A stretch of 37,416 bases of DNA from an uncultured bacterium (GTDB lineage: Bacteria > Cyanobacteriota > Vampirovibrionia > Obscuribacterales > Obscuribacteraceae). Numbering within the stretch: the first letter of the stretch is position 1; each line of letters opens with the position of its first letter. The notes under the pieces were generated by a model that did no database searches, was not told the origin of the DNA, and was given only the letters and a program-made list of their open reading frames with translations. Below, one piece after another: positions 12,301-17,940 of the stretch. The stretch covers positions 1 to 37,416 of the forward strand of contig CAILLX010000211.1 of the NCBI GenBank assembly GCA_903835185.1, given 5' to 3'. Made by a program: the position numbers and the translations under genes.

Positions 12301-12723
12301 TGTATGCTCTCCTGGCTTTTTGTTGTCGCTTGGACTCTGGTGCTCTACCATTTCTTTATTGGCGCTGTGAATCAATGATTTAACGTCGCCAACAACGGCA
12401 TGCTTGACGGTGTTTATCTCATTCTTAACCGCTTGAATTTCTTGCGCCACTTTCTTCCCAACCCAGGTATTGGCATCGAAAAGATTTATGCTTTGAGGCT
12501 TGCCAGCATGTGAATCGTGGTGGGACTTCTCTAATTCAGCATGTTTTGCCTTAGCAGCTGCCTCAGTTTTTCGCCTTGTCTCAGCCGCTCGCTTCGCCTC
12601 TGCGGCTCTTAGTTCTGCTGCAAATTTCTCTGCTGCTCGCCTTGCTGCTGCGGCTATCTCTGCAGCAGCCCGCCTTGCGGCTTCTAGCTGAGCACCATCT
12701 CCTGCTTTGGATTTGTCACCCAT
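364..12723 (-). CDS. Giant multidomain protein (4119 aa) with tandem zincin-like domains
   Basis: One uninterrupted frame encodes 4119 residues. ATG at 12723 is preceded by GGGGAA 6 nt upstream. Visible layout: Ala/Arg/Glu-rich helix (about 1-70); charged linker; long beta-hairpin region with YD/RHS-like PDG, DxxG and YNxxG turns (about 190-1240); Gly/Ala-rich hydrophobic segment (about 1326-1440) like those preceding effector domains in polymorphic toxins; more hairpin repeats (1630-1795, 2296-2385); coiled coil of Ala/Gln/Glu heptads (about 1841-2235); ParB-like segment (about 2660-2758); then two related zincin-like domains. The first has HELTH (3183-3187) and a possible third ligand, E3382. 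The second has HAFTH (3641-3645) and E3785. No signal peptide, LPXTG or RTX repeats are seen, so the export route is unknown. I infer a toxin-like or surface/effector protein with a protease module. No family name covers the whole, and function is unproven. Confidence 0.9.
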   Translation of the reverse strand: MGDKSKAGDGAQLEAARRAAAEIAAAARRAAEKFAAELRAAEAKRAAETRRKTEAAAKAKHAELEKSHHDSHAGKPQSINLFDANTWVGKKVAQEIQAVKNEINTVKHAVVGDVKSLIHSANKEMVEHQSPSDNKKPGEHTTQPGQINKPDSGLGTGADSDKVKLKGSEKHPQGENPEKLTPKQRAEKGWTSYEDPKTHMKYHYNQSGQISEMESKGGFHTQIQYKPNSNDVDKFECRNKAGAQRASGPLDVQTSLKIDQKTGEIAASKKFDTPQQSANQLPESRTDTRFNPDGTIAVIHLDAKGRHVSKEICVQGKNGPETVSRINFNYYDSNGQKTLDPDKIDEKQPVVASQCDKHGRLTDHYQFKNTKDASHQKASSHEHIQYAENKSSHTITEQHSRYDLTKANHSTPYETTNKIYNTTTGCTTVDTTGINGSHTHIKFDKDARTTEYTREENHHKFSFALQDGKVAGVSQDGHMLKGDIATKLALIASQDLVKTTKEYQVEAYKPSMGLQHLTSTAPREGKEPNGTLVYNDSTGNVSQYKVEKGQIKNASNQVVGTVQDNGDFTLNGQKHNILDGSESTAFHGVGSDGSRLDLADKKDAQSGFNGVFKSPDGGHTLLAMGGNLYDEQGKFKGHLDEGGKVHLPDHQYSQSGTDVNSEFNNWTFKGLEAGKPREFVANKEISNGKMFIPDPKTHAPTEYEVRMGMLINKQTNEQFGRVAAPHQGANGQLEGGCIYPPNDGQPIPLQNFTKATFDLQVMGDSTGNTDHDHRTSRIQGVCLGPDVDAAGRPIPGKGGYFNVAQSKVDQKTRREQLATEVEQQGIVSRISETTTAIWGDKTLEQRNENLKTQSESADFQLDRMITKGQVDDATLASLSKSTSDTQTANLGGPLEAQRKQLNTLPPKLEELPKDPSKLQGYAIVPHIQGNGESAQQVQTKYIIKEGKIYSPDGKVQVGSIDGPDGKITWANPSNQLPMNISMKDLKGVWHLEYPDGKGAQQKVDWVSTGGDIISLNDCKRRASLETQYAQAVNDKHPTEQSKIDLARGQELEKRFKERLDNIAGKGIASEDMKFLLEGPTKHARAEGLREEVKVPPPKIELPAIDEKNVNTVNGRLRYGNQVYQIINGELHKRTGSGDKEYVKDPGGKLVAGYSIQLDGQQPIQLANENRVLMQFTIGSDKQQHNVMGIGPDRVLSNGERVSGGLVTPEELDRQAKKAQDDLANNNGEYFKSRPWLMERTQISAMVLGRDEGMLHNYSNQLSEERLHLKQELSRAFTDGFDTKKFDNNRLDGYSAVTQRLMGDIGATGSDGAALGQQLKQQHQELNDAVVMAAMTVATAGIGSVAGAAFNGARIALWTERGLASARMLRVGASAAEFVADGTAGALISGVGRQSQGGDLNEFSRNAYAGFLEGGLAMGGGAIAGKQSQLAFKALSDAGNVSKGAMLTMKGIYNAGDAFLQTTAFNTAAAWRDGNSDIIQKLGFDELGMGTFWMMAGKGLAGGFKTSAGHALGHSAERECCVLRALARNIPKDGVAVTAMHDMMMAYSNAGLSAMPEAYKQQREEIAARLHISVDSVSAEMLLQEGNFGRILDKMNEAGLKAAASAPLMTLGSHHVTERLNRILSPESSHVQMDKYGNVEKVKFEGGAEAKTFDFGYDKSGTGEHFLNSMKGGNGETWTSKDGKTYEITKPDGRQTTFNGKVEVTVDGGIRKTSAKGTRTEHLDGSVSFKDTAGNTRTADRSGRIVSHADAEWHEHQYRYNEKTGKLDSITFPDGRVASRVNEHEWKVGQPGPNRERVPAYFDVNPDGSLKIVSEHDLGRPKTQSDLHKKEWAAEAPVYITKADGEQAVASAHQELLRTQQKGEQADIARAQANLDLVEAKSNSDVQRFRAIADLEMVEVKGEHDLAKVEREWQVDLANAHQALANAEGLAKHEPANAAAQEALLKARENVANTESQHSIAKAEAEGRLIQSRVETEGNNLVAQARMDGPLDIANKQAKLAAAQAAAQQDPAQNAAVVEARETLSKANAAAEHPVFAAQEVQLVNNAQAKVETAGKVAIAQAEAAGKAAVAKQDALLKLAQWKAEQNPSDSQLHLNKVAAEGNVSIARAELEHKVAVATAQGEHNATVVREQNNLQLAGNQSEHLRLAHNANISLAEAQLAFAQAQADARLAFTKFQVVQAFEREHAKTDKKVAASEHLTSTESDALMQARQQLRDAQDRMSLAMRQEIERRRVSASLTTGSTESRETAQPRPSSSVNQARDNTRLGDIQALPARQANQRGWIANAVGEFNSLGSSLRKTGDNTWQLTTAGKMTTIRGDVEQIGHGILRFTDRETGTVRLQHPDGRATITGQDGWRLRLGPDGSIMKIIDVNGRAHIVQTDARGNIPPQEIGMGIFLHEGGSLTVANNKGEMLVRGPDGRMLLARTPQEFFQKLMGDHISRVQEEFSAQKKVKSDKEIQRVRLLLEQLNNFRSKAPPLSSKDTSLAVQLHATLSGPLEHCIDLIKDSNPRSEEDFNKAQTALRQAMEFVEELTRRTSTHAGDMPAGGGSQPGRGSQVGLDPALDSEKSTGELSDAPEHVMVGGENVQEERTAPATPMGLRESLKELPTQDEQLANVEAIRKQIEGTLAEARLPDETVPKIQPALSSDVGSIPSERPRQVIIHESDKPSAQVKIQLSKLKRDLGINVLTLKVAQRELLKADLENSRIHATRHGSDIYIFDGNMRLKLARSLKIPDSEIVVFVGDDFKQRTTLAELLKPESQYNQANRVEQQGQSPEELLQPGAPAIAKSEDVLGETHRFAEQGEVPTNDVAVISPEAAGPEIFKAVQHWKEELSAAPHAVSEARPQEARREPSDAGKPSGIDVGRHAIERSLNAKVAEVRKAIADGTAMFSHTIREGLATLAGAGREALEHFKSSSVGVASGKDATYASSPREFPREKPAFYTEKGLVDSPGEVVYESGSDAVFLSSEAVREMAAPKANFKNGDTGDKQLFRPKRDLADFTPAERAEALRYAPAELCEPHGRGAFIDLLSERTSRWTDVRQEHPEVEQSAVRLFDELVKVRQALVESNMVSEQDLHKAEVVRQKCLSIEGGEQLLRMYESGYLHYRQQYAEQLKSVENVIKVRGAELEAQFKTRAAKLGLPEFQVKIYHDLGANGAAYKDGVLMLPAELVLDAHRASEIVESFEHELTHIWQDKLIISNLADKLGITGAAATPRQLERLQQLYSKYARPDGQTGQLPTNFVEAILKLRDGKALSFEHEDLANRLAVSFKNNKPITKEFTLAGNHFRLTDRELKKLDAGKPASELLEQLAADKGTLSGHLFGGEQPPLAVRSLIESWQRAKTGEGAPFDNDKAAAELAFILRHRLVEINDSRAQAYEQYMSVLHEKQAFIVGALVHEQAVQHGASAKDESGPLPAFLRAYDLAAYARADLSMDMVDASISRQRKANVGGTPEFAESVHGTTEQPHELIGFLATEPIVIERQAPEKMWQIPDWNALCSADRKLLERCANNIRLIQNGTLFKVGEQLSKLPSFQGLTDVVQEIDVKYHERLKLRQELGDDHPDVLAAHQQYIEYLKQIRNAEQQIEDILRSCDKDNLLPTPRVRIVYNNEKDQDFSADYNYGEIRVNASSLAEAPPRLQAIQTIAHAFTHHEQRELSKAKSAITDPVQSERAEVLAEIQDHQPHGELENLRHRYELAAKNYNDLQKSRRPDLLIEELAKQPDDSKLKQVFGEDVSGEISELVDNYGTDSGLVNSMSPKAFELLSRALMDSLQQINDQRQSIWQNYMQYHEREAWAAGALVRKHVEEFLRSKSDATAHSADLVEATSERASEAANAPVELDRSVVENVREEHEEMRATGERKAAVVQNWLKNWGGEQYPFMQVYDTKSVATEAAYSRLHSPKDAEIIEGGDFSAERAGNDQLSTLQESTSSRANDAFEQPSPAALIADIPIDVQEHLRGIGTRLQEIDGKHGWTGPEDLEVLLTMYKSGVADLRAVAGQTPSEFAECVADFVEEVCSRWTDSADQDTLAEQSDSQQYQLKDGRGAPAAVDIGLRSASERNVSFEGIFMECLMSMPPYARDIALKPLERHNLIEYLGKVQAVLEDYDRTSDRRPPVELDRSDLPKN

Positions 12724-13102
12724 CTAACATTCCCCACCGGTAGAAGCTTTTCGTAGAATGAGTCGCACACGTGCCTTTTGGATTTTAACATCACTGTCAA
12801 GAAGTATAATGTAATCAGAGACCAGTGATTCAAACCGCATTCGTATTATTCTCACTTAGATCGGTAACTGCAACATCCCCCGCCAGATTTCAGGTGGATG
12901 TTCACAACTTGCACCTTTGACATTGGCAAGTGACTTGCCGACTTGCTGGAAAGTCTCAGCTTGCCTGGTAGCAAATTTAGGCTACTTTAATTACAGTCAG
13001 GTTTGTGCCATTTGACTTTTGCCCTCCTCTGACTCAGGAGGTCTTGCAGCCAGGCTGGCTCCAGAAGTTGGATCCGCTCTTATTGGCAGGCTACCAACTC
13101 AA
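12724..13102. promoter_or_regulatory. Upstream region of giant gene with inverted repeats
   Basis: This 379-nt gap lies between two minus-strand genes. It contains a perfect 7-bp inverted repeat with a 1-nt centre, GGCAAGTGACTTGCC (12925-12939), about 200 nt upstream of the giant gene's ATG. It also contains two hairpins close to the epimerase stop: CCTCCT/AGGAGG (13023-13028 with 13036-13041) and AGCCAG/CTGGCT (13048-13053 with 13055-13060). The hairpins could end epimerase transcription, but neither has a T-tract. The 15-bp repeat resembles a dimeric operator. I could not place a convincing -35/-10 pair. Confidence 0.4.
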
Positions 13103-14005
13103 TCACTGCTTCTGCAGCTCGTGGCGAAGGTCCGATTCCAATTTTTCATACTTAAAACTATAACCTGACGACTGCAACTTTGCTGGTTGCAAGCGTATAC
13201 TGCTCAGCAGGAGAGCATCGGCCATCTCACCGAAGACAGCGCGAGCAACAAAATCAGGCATCGGCAAGAGAGTCGGGCGATTAAGCACAAGTCCAAGAGT
13301 TTTTGTAAACTCTTCATTAATCACTGGAGACGGTGCAGCCACATTGATGGCACCAACCAGATCGTCGCGGGTCAGTACATGCTCAATTACACCAATCACA
13401 TCATCAAGTGCAATCCAGCTCCACCACTGACTTCCTGAGCCGACCCGACCGCCAAGTCCAAGGGAAAACGGTGCAAGCATGTGTGCTAGAGCACCACCTG
13501 CAGTGCTCAATACTATTCCTATCCTCAAATTAACAACACGGACTCCTCGTTCAGCTGCACTCTGAGTAGCTGCCTCCCACTGCCCAACAGTCTCGGCAAG
13601 AAAACCTGCCCCAGCCGGAGTTTCCTCAGTCACCACTTCATCGCCACAATCTCCATAGAACCCCATCCCAGAGGCTGAAATGAATACTTTAGGTGGACTG
13701 CTCAATTGGGCGACAGTACTGCTCAGCAGGCTTGTACCTTTGATTCTGCTGGTACGTATCTCTTCTTTTACTGCCTCTGTCCAGCGCCCGGAAGCAACAT
13801 TTCTCCCGGACAGGTGCACGACAGCATCACAACCTTCCAGCTTTTCCTTGTCAATCTGTCCTGTTTCAGGATCCCAGAACAGCGCTCCTTCTTCACTTTG
13901 ACCCCGAGTGCGAAGAAGTCGCATCACTGTGTGCCCACCCGAGCCCAGCGCTTTCACAAGCGCAGAGCCGATAAGTCCGGTCGATCCGCTCACAACTACT
14001 TTCAT
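13103..14005 (-). CDS. TIGR01777-type NAD-dependent epimerase/dehydratase-like protein
   Basis: This is an extended short-chain dehydrogenase fold. The N-terminal nucleotide-binding motif GSTGLIG is at residues 7-13, VVHLSG is in the second half of the Rossmann fold, and ISASGMGFYGDCG (109-121) is characteristic of the TIGR01777 (YfcH/SulA-like) family. The C-terminal 50-60 residues match the DUF1731 tail of that family. The 300-residue length is typical. The frame stays open upstream to 14200, but ATG 14003-14005 has a perfect AGGAGG 7 nt upstream and starts right at the Rossmann strand, so I chose it. Family members have no firmly settled substrate. In cyanobacteria a relative is linked to cell division, but I would not transfer that here. 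It stands alone, divergent from the MBOAT gene. Confidence 0.9.
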   Translation of the reverse strand: MKVVVSGSTGLIGSALVKALGSGGHTVMRLLRTRGQSEEGALFWDPETGQIDKEKLEGCDAVVHLSGRNVASGRWTEAVKEEIRTSRIKGTSLLSSTVAQLSSPPKVFISASGMGFYGDCGDEVVTEETPAGAGFLAETVGQWEAATQSAAERGVRVVNLRIGIVLSTAGGALAHMLAPFSLGLGGRVGSGSQWWSWIALDDVIGVIEHVLTRDDLVGAINVAAPSPVINEEFTKTLGLVLNRPTLLPMPDFVARAVFGEMADALLLSSIRLQPAKLQSSGYSFKYEKLESDLRHELQKQ

Positions 14006-14012
14006 GGAAAAG

Positions 14013-14018
14013 CCTCCT
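14013..14018 (-). promoter_or_regulatory. Ribosome-binding site deciding epimerase start
   Basis: AGGAGG on the minus strand, 7 nt before ATG 14003-14005. It fixes the start 195 nt inside the longest open frame. Confidence 0.8.
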
Positions 14019-14109
14019 GTTGTTGCCGTAGGAGAGTGTTTCTGTAGAATCCGCCCCAAACAGCGGGTGCCACAGTCGATCATACAGAGCTTACAGTCGA
14101 AGTTGCTGC

Positions 14110-14145
14110 TTGGCATGAACATACCTGCAGGTATGTCGATGCCAA
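14110..14145. promoter_or_regulatory. 36-bp two-tier palindrome in divergent intergenic region
   Basis: The core is an 18-bp perfect palindrome, ACATACCTGCAGGTATGT (14119-14136). On the same dyad axis, 7-bp outer arms TTGGCAT (14110-14116) and ATGCCAA (14139-14145) are also perfectly complementary, separated from the core by two mismatched positions on each side. In all 32 of 36 bases pair. It lies about 105 nt upstream of the epimerase ATG and about 280 nt upstream of the MBOAT start. It may be an operator for a dimeric or tetrameric regulator, or a long RNA hairpin in the epimerase leader. Which one cannot be told from sequence. Confidence 0.7.
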
Positions 14146-14412
14146 TAGTCCAATAGATCGGTAGGTAGGTAGATACGCAAACATCACCCCTTGGCAACAC
14201 CAGCTAAATCAAACTAATGTGTCAAGCTCATAAAAAATTTAATTTCCTGCTTGTTCCCTCAGGTATGCCCCGGGCTCTCAAGAGGTGCCGACTTCTGACA
14301 GGGAAAGAGCCGAGGTGGGTAATCAAGAAAAATAGTTAACCCCTGCAAACACCTGATCGCCTTATCTACCAAGACGCAAAACCGTAATATGTTCTGGTTT
14401 GCGCACGTTCTT
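14146..14412. other. Rest of divergent intergenic region
   Basis: There is no gene. It holds a short GTAG tetranucleotide run (about 14160-14172), an A/T-rich patch (about 14230-14245), and a nested fold: GGCTCT (14273-14278) pairs with AGAGCC (14306-14311) and encloses AGAGGT (14281-14286) pairing with ACTTCT (14291-14296), with one G-T pair, around a GCCG loop. This lies on the MBOAT side and could be part of its leader. No clear promoter boxes were found. Confidence 0.35.
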
Positions 14413-14418
14413 GAGGGA
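14413..14418 (+). promoter_or_regulatory. Ribosome-binding site deciding MBOAT GTG start
   Basis: GAGGGA, 4 nt before GTG 14423. It supports a GTG start over the upstream in-frame TTG at 14399, which has no site in front of it. Confidence 0.65.
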
Positions 14419-14422
14419 CCCC

Positions 14423-15994
14423 GTGCTCTTTAACAGCCTCGCTTACTTAATATTCCTGCCTCTTGTTGTTCTCCTCTTCTGGGCGAGCCCGCACAAGGCA
14501 AGAGCTCCATTGCTGTTAATAGCCAGCTATGTCTTCTACATGAGCTGGAAGCCTGTATACGGGCTACTTATTCTCGGGCTCACAGTCGTCAACTACCTCT
14601 TTGGTCTGGCCATCTATCGCTGCAGTATCCAAAGTTCTTGCTGTAGCGCCACCGGCACTGCAGAGCCAGCTGCCCATAGCTGTTGCCAGCAACAATCAGC
14701 TCCTGATAAGACCCCGGTTGACACACCGCCAGGCAGCTACATGGGAGTAAGTCGCAAGCTCTGGTTAGCCTTTGCAGTGGCCGCAAATCTCATAACCCTG
14801 GGTGTTTTTAAATATGCCTATTTTACAATCGACATAGTCAACCAGTCTCTGGCACCGTGGGGCAAGCATCTTCCCGATCTGCCGTTCCAGATCATCCTGC
14901 CGCTCGGCATCTCCTTTTTTGTCTTTGAGTTCATCCACTATTTAAGCGATGTCTATAAAGGAGGAGCGCCGGTCAAGTCGTTCCCGGCCTTTGCTTTGTT
15001 TGCCAGCTTCTTTCCGACTCAGATTGCCGGACCGATTAAGCGTTATCAGGACTTCATTCCTCAGCTATCCATAGTTAAGAAGTTTAACTGGGCAACATTT
15101 GACGAAGGCATCCATCTTATAGTCTTCGGACTCTTCAAGAAAGTCCTTTTTGCCGACAACCTGGCTGTAGTTGTGCAAAGCACCTTTGAACACCCGGAGC
15201 TTTTAAGCAGCCTGGACATGTGGCTGGCAGTCTATGCTTTTGCTTTCCAAATCTATTTTGATTTTTCGGGCTACACGGATATTGCTCGCGGCTCTGCGTT
15301 GCTAATCGGCTTTAAGGTTCCACCCAACTTTAATCTGCCTTACTTAGCCTCATCGATTGCTGAGTTCTGGCATCGCTGGCACATGTCGCTCTCCACCTGG
15401 CTGCGCGACTATCTATACATTCCCTTAGGCGGCAGCCGCGGCTCCCGCCTGCGCACCAACATCAATCTTCTGGTCACTATGGTCTTAGGCGGGCTGTGGC
15501 ATGGTGCTGCAATGCATTTCCTCGTCTGGGGCGCATATCAGGGTGGACTCTTGCTGTTACATCGCGAGTATCAACGCGCCACGGCAGACATAACCTGGCT
15601 GCGGAAGCTACTGTCCAGCAGGCTCGGGCACGCAGCAGCAATCGTGTTAACTTTCCATATCGTCTGCATCGGCTGGGTTTTCTTCCGTGCCGAGAATTTC
15701 AATCAAGCGCTGGCTATCATAGCCAAGCTTCTGGGGCTGGCAACGCTTCCTGCGGGAATGCATGCCTGGAGTCTCAGCCTGCCGGCAGCGACAGATCCTG
15801 TAATCTTTTTGCTTTTACCGTTTGTGCTGGCACTTTTATTTGCTGGTCAGATTCTCTCCGGCAGCTTGAAAACACGCACAACTCCGCTTGTTTTGCCCAG
15901 AACGCTCACTGCTGTCTATATAGCCGCCATGATTGGACTGCTCATAGTTTTTTCACCAGACACTTCGCCGAAGTTCATTTACTTTCAGTTCTAA
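14423..15994 (+). CDS. MBOAT family O-acyltransferase (AlgI-like)
   Basis: This is a polytopic membrane protein of 523 residues from the GTG start. That start gives VLFNSLAYLIFLPLV, the canonical MBOAT/AlgI N-terminus. The family signature EFWHRWHMSLSTWLRDYLYIP begins at E314 (H317, H320). The conserved LGGLWHGA histidine of the active centre is H360. AlgI/PatA-type members move acetyl groups across the inner membrane to an extracytoplasmic polymer (alginate, cellulose, peptidoglycan) through a partner SGNH protein. Exactly such a partner follows 6 nt downstream, so the two are surely co-transcribed. Oddity: a cytoplasmic-side loop at about residues 67-88 holds five cysteines (C, CC, CC) and a histidine, followed by a Pro-rich stretch, which I do not know from AlgI. 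The acceptor polymer cannot be deduced. Confidence 0.93.
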   Translation: MLFNSLAYLIFLPLVVLLFWASPHKARAPLLLIASYVFYMSWKPVYGLLILGLTVVNYLFGLAIYRCSIQSSCCSATGTAEPAAHSCCQQQSAPDKTPVDTPPGSYMGVSRKLWLAFAVAANLITLGVFKYAYFTIDIVNQSLAPWGKHLPDLPFQIILPLGISFFVFEFIHYLSDVYKGGAPVKSFPAFALFASFFPTQIAGPIKRYQDFIPQLSIVKKFNWATFDEGIHLIVFGLFKKVLFADNLAVVVQSTFEHPELLSSLDMWLAVYAFAFQIYFDFSGYTDIARGSALLIGFKVPPNFNLPYLASSIAEFWHRWHMSLSTWLRDYLYIPLGGSRGSRLRTNINLLVTMVLGGLWHGAAMHFLVWGAYQGGLLLLHREYQRATADITWLRKLLSSRLGHAAAIVLTFHIVCIGWVFFRAENFNQALAIIAKLLGLATLPAGMHAWSLSLPAATDPVIFLLLPFVLALLFAGQILSGSLKTRTTPLVLPRTLTAVYIAAMIGLLIVFSPDTSPKFIYFQF

Positions 15995-16000
15995 CTAAAG

Positions 16001-17284
16001 ATGCACCCAACAGATACAACCACCACAGCTAATCGCACCCCGCATTCACGCGACGGCAGCTCGCTCACGAGCACCTGGAAATACATCCGCCAGAGTCCGG
16101 TTGTGCTCGGCATCGCCCTTTTTGTTATTGCAAATATACTTCTCCTGGCGTTCCAACCTCTCTCCAAAGTTGATCCTGACAGCTTACCGGCAGCACACAC
16201 ATGGACCTGGTGGGCAACACGCGAATATCTCGACCAGGCAAATGCGCCAGCAGTAGTACTGCTCGGTTCATCTCTGATGATGCATCCGGTCTCGCGTCAA
16301 GACGCAGATTTCTTAAACAAAGATCTGGATTACGTTCACCACCACAAATCAGCCTATTTAGAGAGTTCCCTCACAAAGTTAACCGGCAGCAACAAACTTA
16401 GTTGCTTCAATTACGCCTTACCCGGCTCGATGATCTCTGACAATTACATGGTGGCACGTGCCTTATTCTCCGGCGACAAGAAGCCTAAAATGCTTGTGCT
16501 CGGGCTCTCTCTGCGCGACTTCATCGACAGCGGCGTCAACTGCCCGGCAGCTACCCCTCCTTTCCGCTATCTCAAGCGCTTCGTCAACATCAATGACATA
16601 GTCAATCTCGCTATGCCTCAAATTTGGCAGCGCATCGATTACAACGTCGGCAACATGGTTTATCTCTACAACAAAAAACTCGACACCCAGGTGCTCCTTT
16701 CCGAATATGTAAAGGCCGCGCTCGGACCGTTGATGCGGAATATCTGCGTGCCAAGTTTGATTGAGAAGCTTGACCCGGCGAAGAACCTGCCGAGCAATCT
16801 ACGCTCTGAAGTCGAAGAGAATATGTTCATCGTCAAAACTCATCAACCTTATTCCTGGGAGGACAACTCAAAGGAATATATCAAACGCTACCGGATGAAG
16901 AACACCGGCATGTTCGACATTCAAGCCAAGTTCCTCTCTCAACTGCTGGCTTATTGCAAGGCACAGAACATAGCTGTTCTCATAGTCAACATGCCGCTTA
17001 CACCTAAGAATATGGCACTCATGCCGGCAGGATATTACAATCATTATTTATCGAAACTGAAAGAGTCTGCTGTTGCCAACGACTCTCCACTTGTTGATCT
17101 CAATAGCCGCAGTGACTTTAAAGAAACTGATTTTTACGACACGTCACATATGAACGCGACCGGCGGCAAGAAGCTTCTCGATCGCATTGCTGAGACTATA
17201 GCAAGCAATACCACTTTATCAGCAGCAATCAACTCTCACGCACCAACACAACTTGCCGAGCACGGCAGCGGGACGCTCCAATAA
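16001..17284 (+). CDS. SGNH-hydrolase-like partner of MBOAT (AlgJ/AlgX/DltD-like acetyltransferase)
   Basis: The 427 residues have one N-terminal membrane anchor (about 34-53) after a hydrophilic leader, which predicts a periplasm-facing catalytic domain. Block I appears as LLGSSLM, with S91 in the place of the GDS nucleophile, and the C-terminal block as YDTSHMN, giving the D380-H383 pair. This matches SGNH proteins that finish polymer O-acetylation started by an MBOAT transporter. Its position directly behind the MBOAT gene supports this. The ribosome-binding site is weak (AAAG next to the ATG), suggesting translational coupling. Sequence between the blocks is divergent, so I give no specific gene name. 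An alternative would be a non-catalytic scaffold, but the kept Ser/Asp/His argue against that. Confidence 0.8.
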   Translation: MHPTDTTTTANRTPHSRDGSSLTSTWKYIRQSPVVLGIALFVIANILLLAFQPLSKVDPDSLPAAHTWTWWATREYLDQANAPAVVLLGSSLMMHPVSRQDADFLNKDLDYVHHHKSAYLESSLTKLTGSNKLSCFNYALPGSMISDNYMVARALFSGDKKPKMLVLGLSLRDFIDSGVNCPAATPPFRYLKRFVNINDIVNLAMPQIWQRIDYNVGNMVYLYNKKLDTQVLLSEYVKAALGPLMRNICVPSLIEKLDPAKNLPSNLRSEVEENMFIVKTHQPYSWEDNSKEYIKRYRMKNTGMFDIQAKFLSQLLAYCKAQNIAVLIVNMPLTPKNMALMPAGYYNHYLSKLKESAVANDSPLVDLNSRSDFKETDFYDTSHMNATGGKKLLDRIAETIASNTTLSAAINSHAPTQLAEHGSGTLQ

Positions 17285-17346
17285 CTTACTTCACCCTCGC
17301 AGGCTTGATCTGTGTGCACCAGAACTAATAGTCATCAGAATTGTCA

Positions 17347-17784
17347 TTACGCGCCAACGGCAACAAGACGTTTCTGCAAGAAGTATCGTTTCTTTCCTTC
17401 GGGATAGTCTTCGAGAACCCCAAAGACAGCGTAGCCCTGCTTTTCATAGAAGGGCAGGGCTTGAAAGCTAAATGTATCAAGGTAGGCAAATTTACAGCCT
17501 CTGTTGACTGCTTCCACCTCAGCCTGCTCAAGCAACTTCTTGCCCAGCCCTTGGTTCCGGAGAGAGCGGCTAAGAGCAAGGTTAGCTACGTAGAGCCACC
17601 CCCAGTAAGTCTCTCCATTCAGCCCACCGACTATGTTACCGGCATCATCTCTGAGCAAAATGAACAATTTTCTGTGATTTGCAGGACCAGCCTGTGCCTC
17701 ATTGTGTTCTCTTAGGATGCTCCAAAAGGACTCAAGGTCCTGCTTTTCCGGATCTTCTTCAACACCAATTACAAGATCTGCCAT
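17347..17784 (-). CDS. GNAT family N-acetyltransferase
   Basis: The 145-residue GNAT domain carries the acetyl-CoA pyrophosphate-binding motif A, RNQGLG (about 76-81), in the context LALSRSLRNQGLGKKLL. The later motif DTFSFQALPFYEKQGY (motif B) is characteristic of small GNAT enzymes that acetylate amines. The start is ATG 17782-17784, with GGGGGA 6 nt upstream. A TTG two codons earlier would sit on the ribosome-binding site. The substrate cannot be told. It shares strand with the TPR and mutS genes, but a 150-nt gap separates it from the TPR gene. That gap has no strong terminator, so read-through is possible. Confidence 0.9.
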   Translation of the reverse strand: MADLVIGVEEDPEKQDLESFWSILREHNEAQAGPANHRKLFILLRDDAGNIVGGLNGETYWGWLYVANLALSRSLRNQGLGKKLLEQAEVEAVNRGCKFAYLDTFSFQALPFYEKQGYAVFGVLEDYPEGKKRYFLQKRLVAVGA

Positions 17785-17940
17785 GCGCAATCCCCCGGCC
17801 CCAGCTACAAGGATACACCTTACTGAAACTTCTGATGAAGATTTGCCATACCTAGTCAGTAGTGTATGATTTCCGGGTAAATTTGGGAAAAGCCTGCTTA
17901 TGTACTCTTAGTGTCTGCCGCAGCGGGAACTTGCACAAGC

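Noticed and set aside
14160-14172. GTAG tetranucleotide run as a possible phase-variation tract
   Set aside because: Only three full units and not inside a coding region or between clear promoter boxes.
14006-14200. 65-residue N-terminal extension of the epimerase
   Set aside because: The AGGAGG site and the Rossmann strand both point to ATG 14003-14005; the extension would also translate the 36-bp palindrome.
15496-16032. 178-codon plus-strand frame spanning the MBOAT/SGNH junction
   Set aside because: It overlaps two genes with strong family motifs in other frames; no motif of its own.
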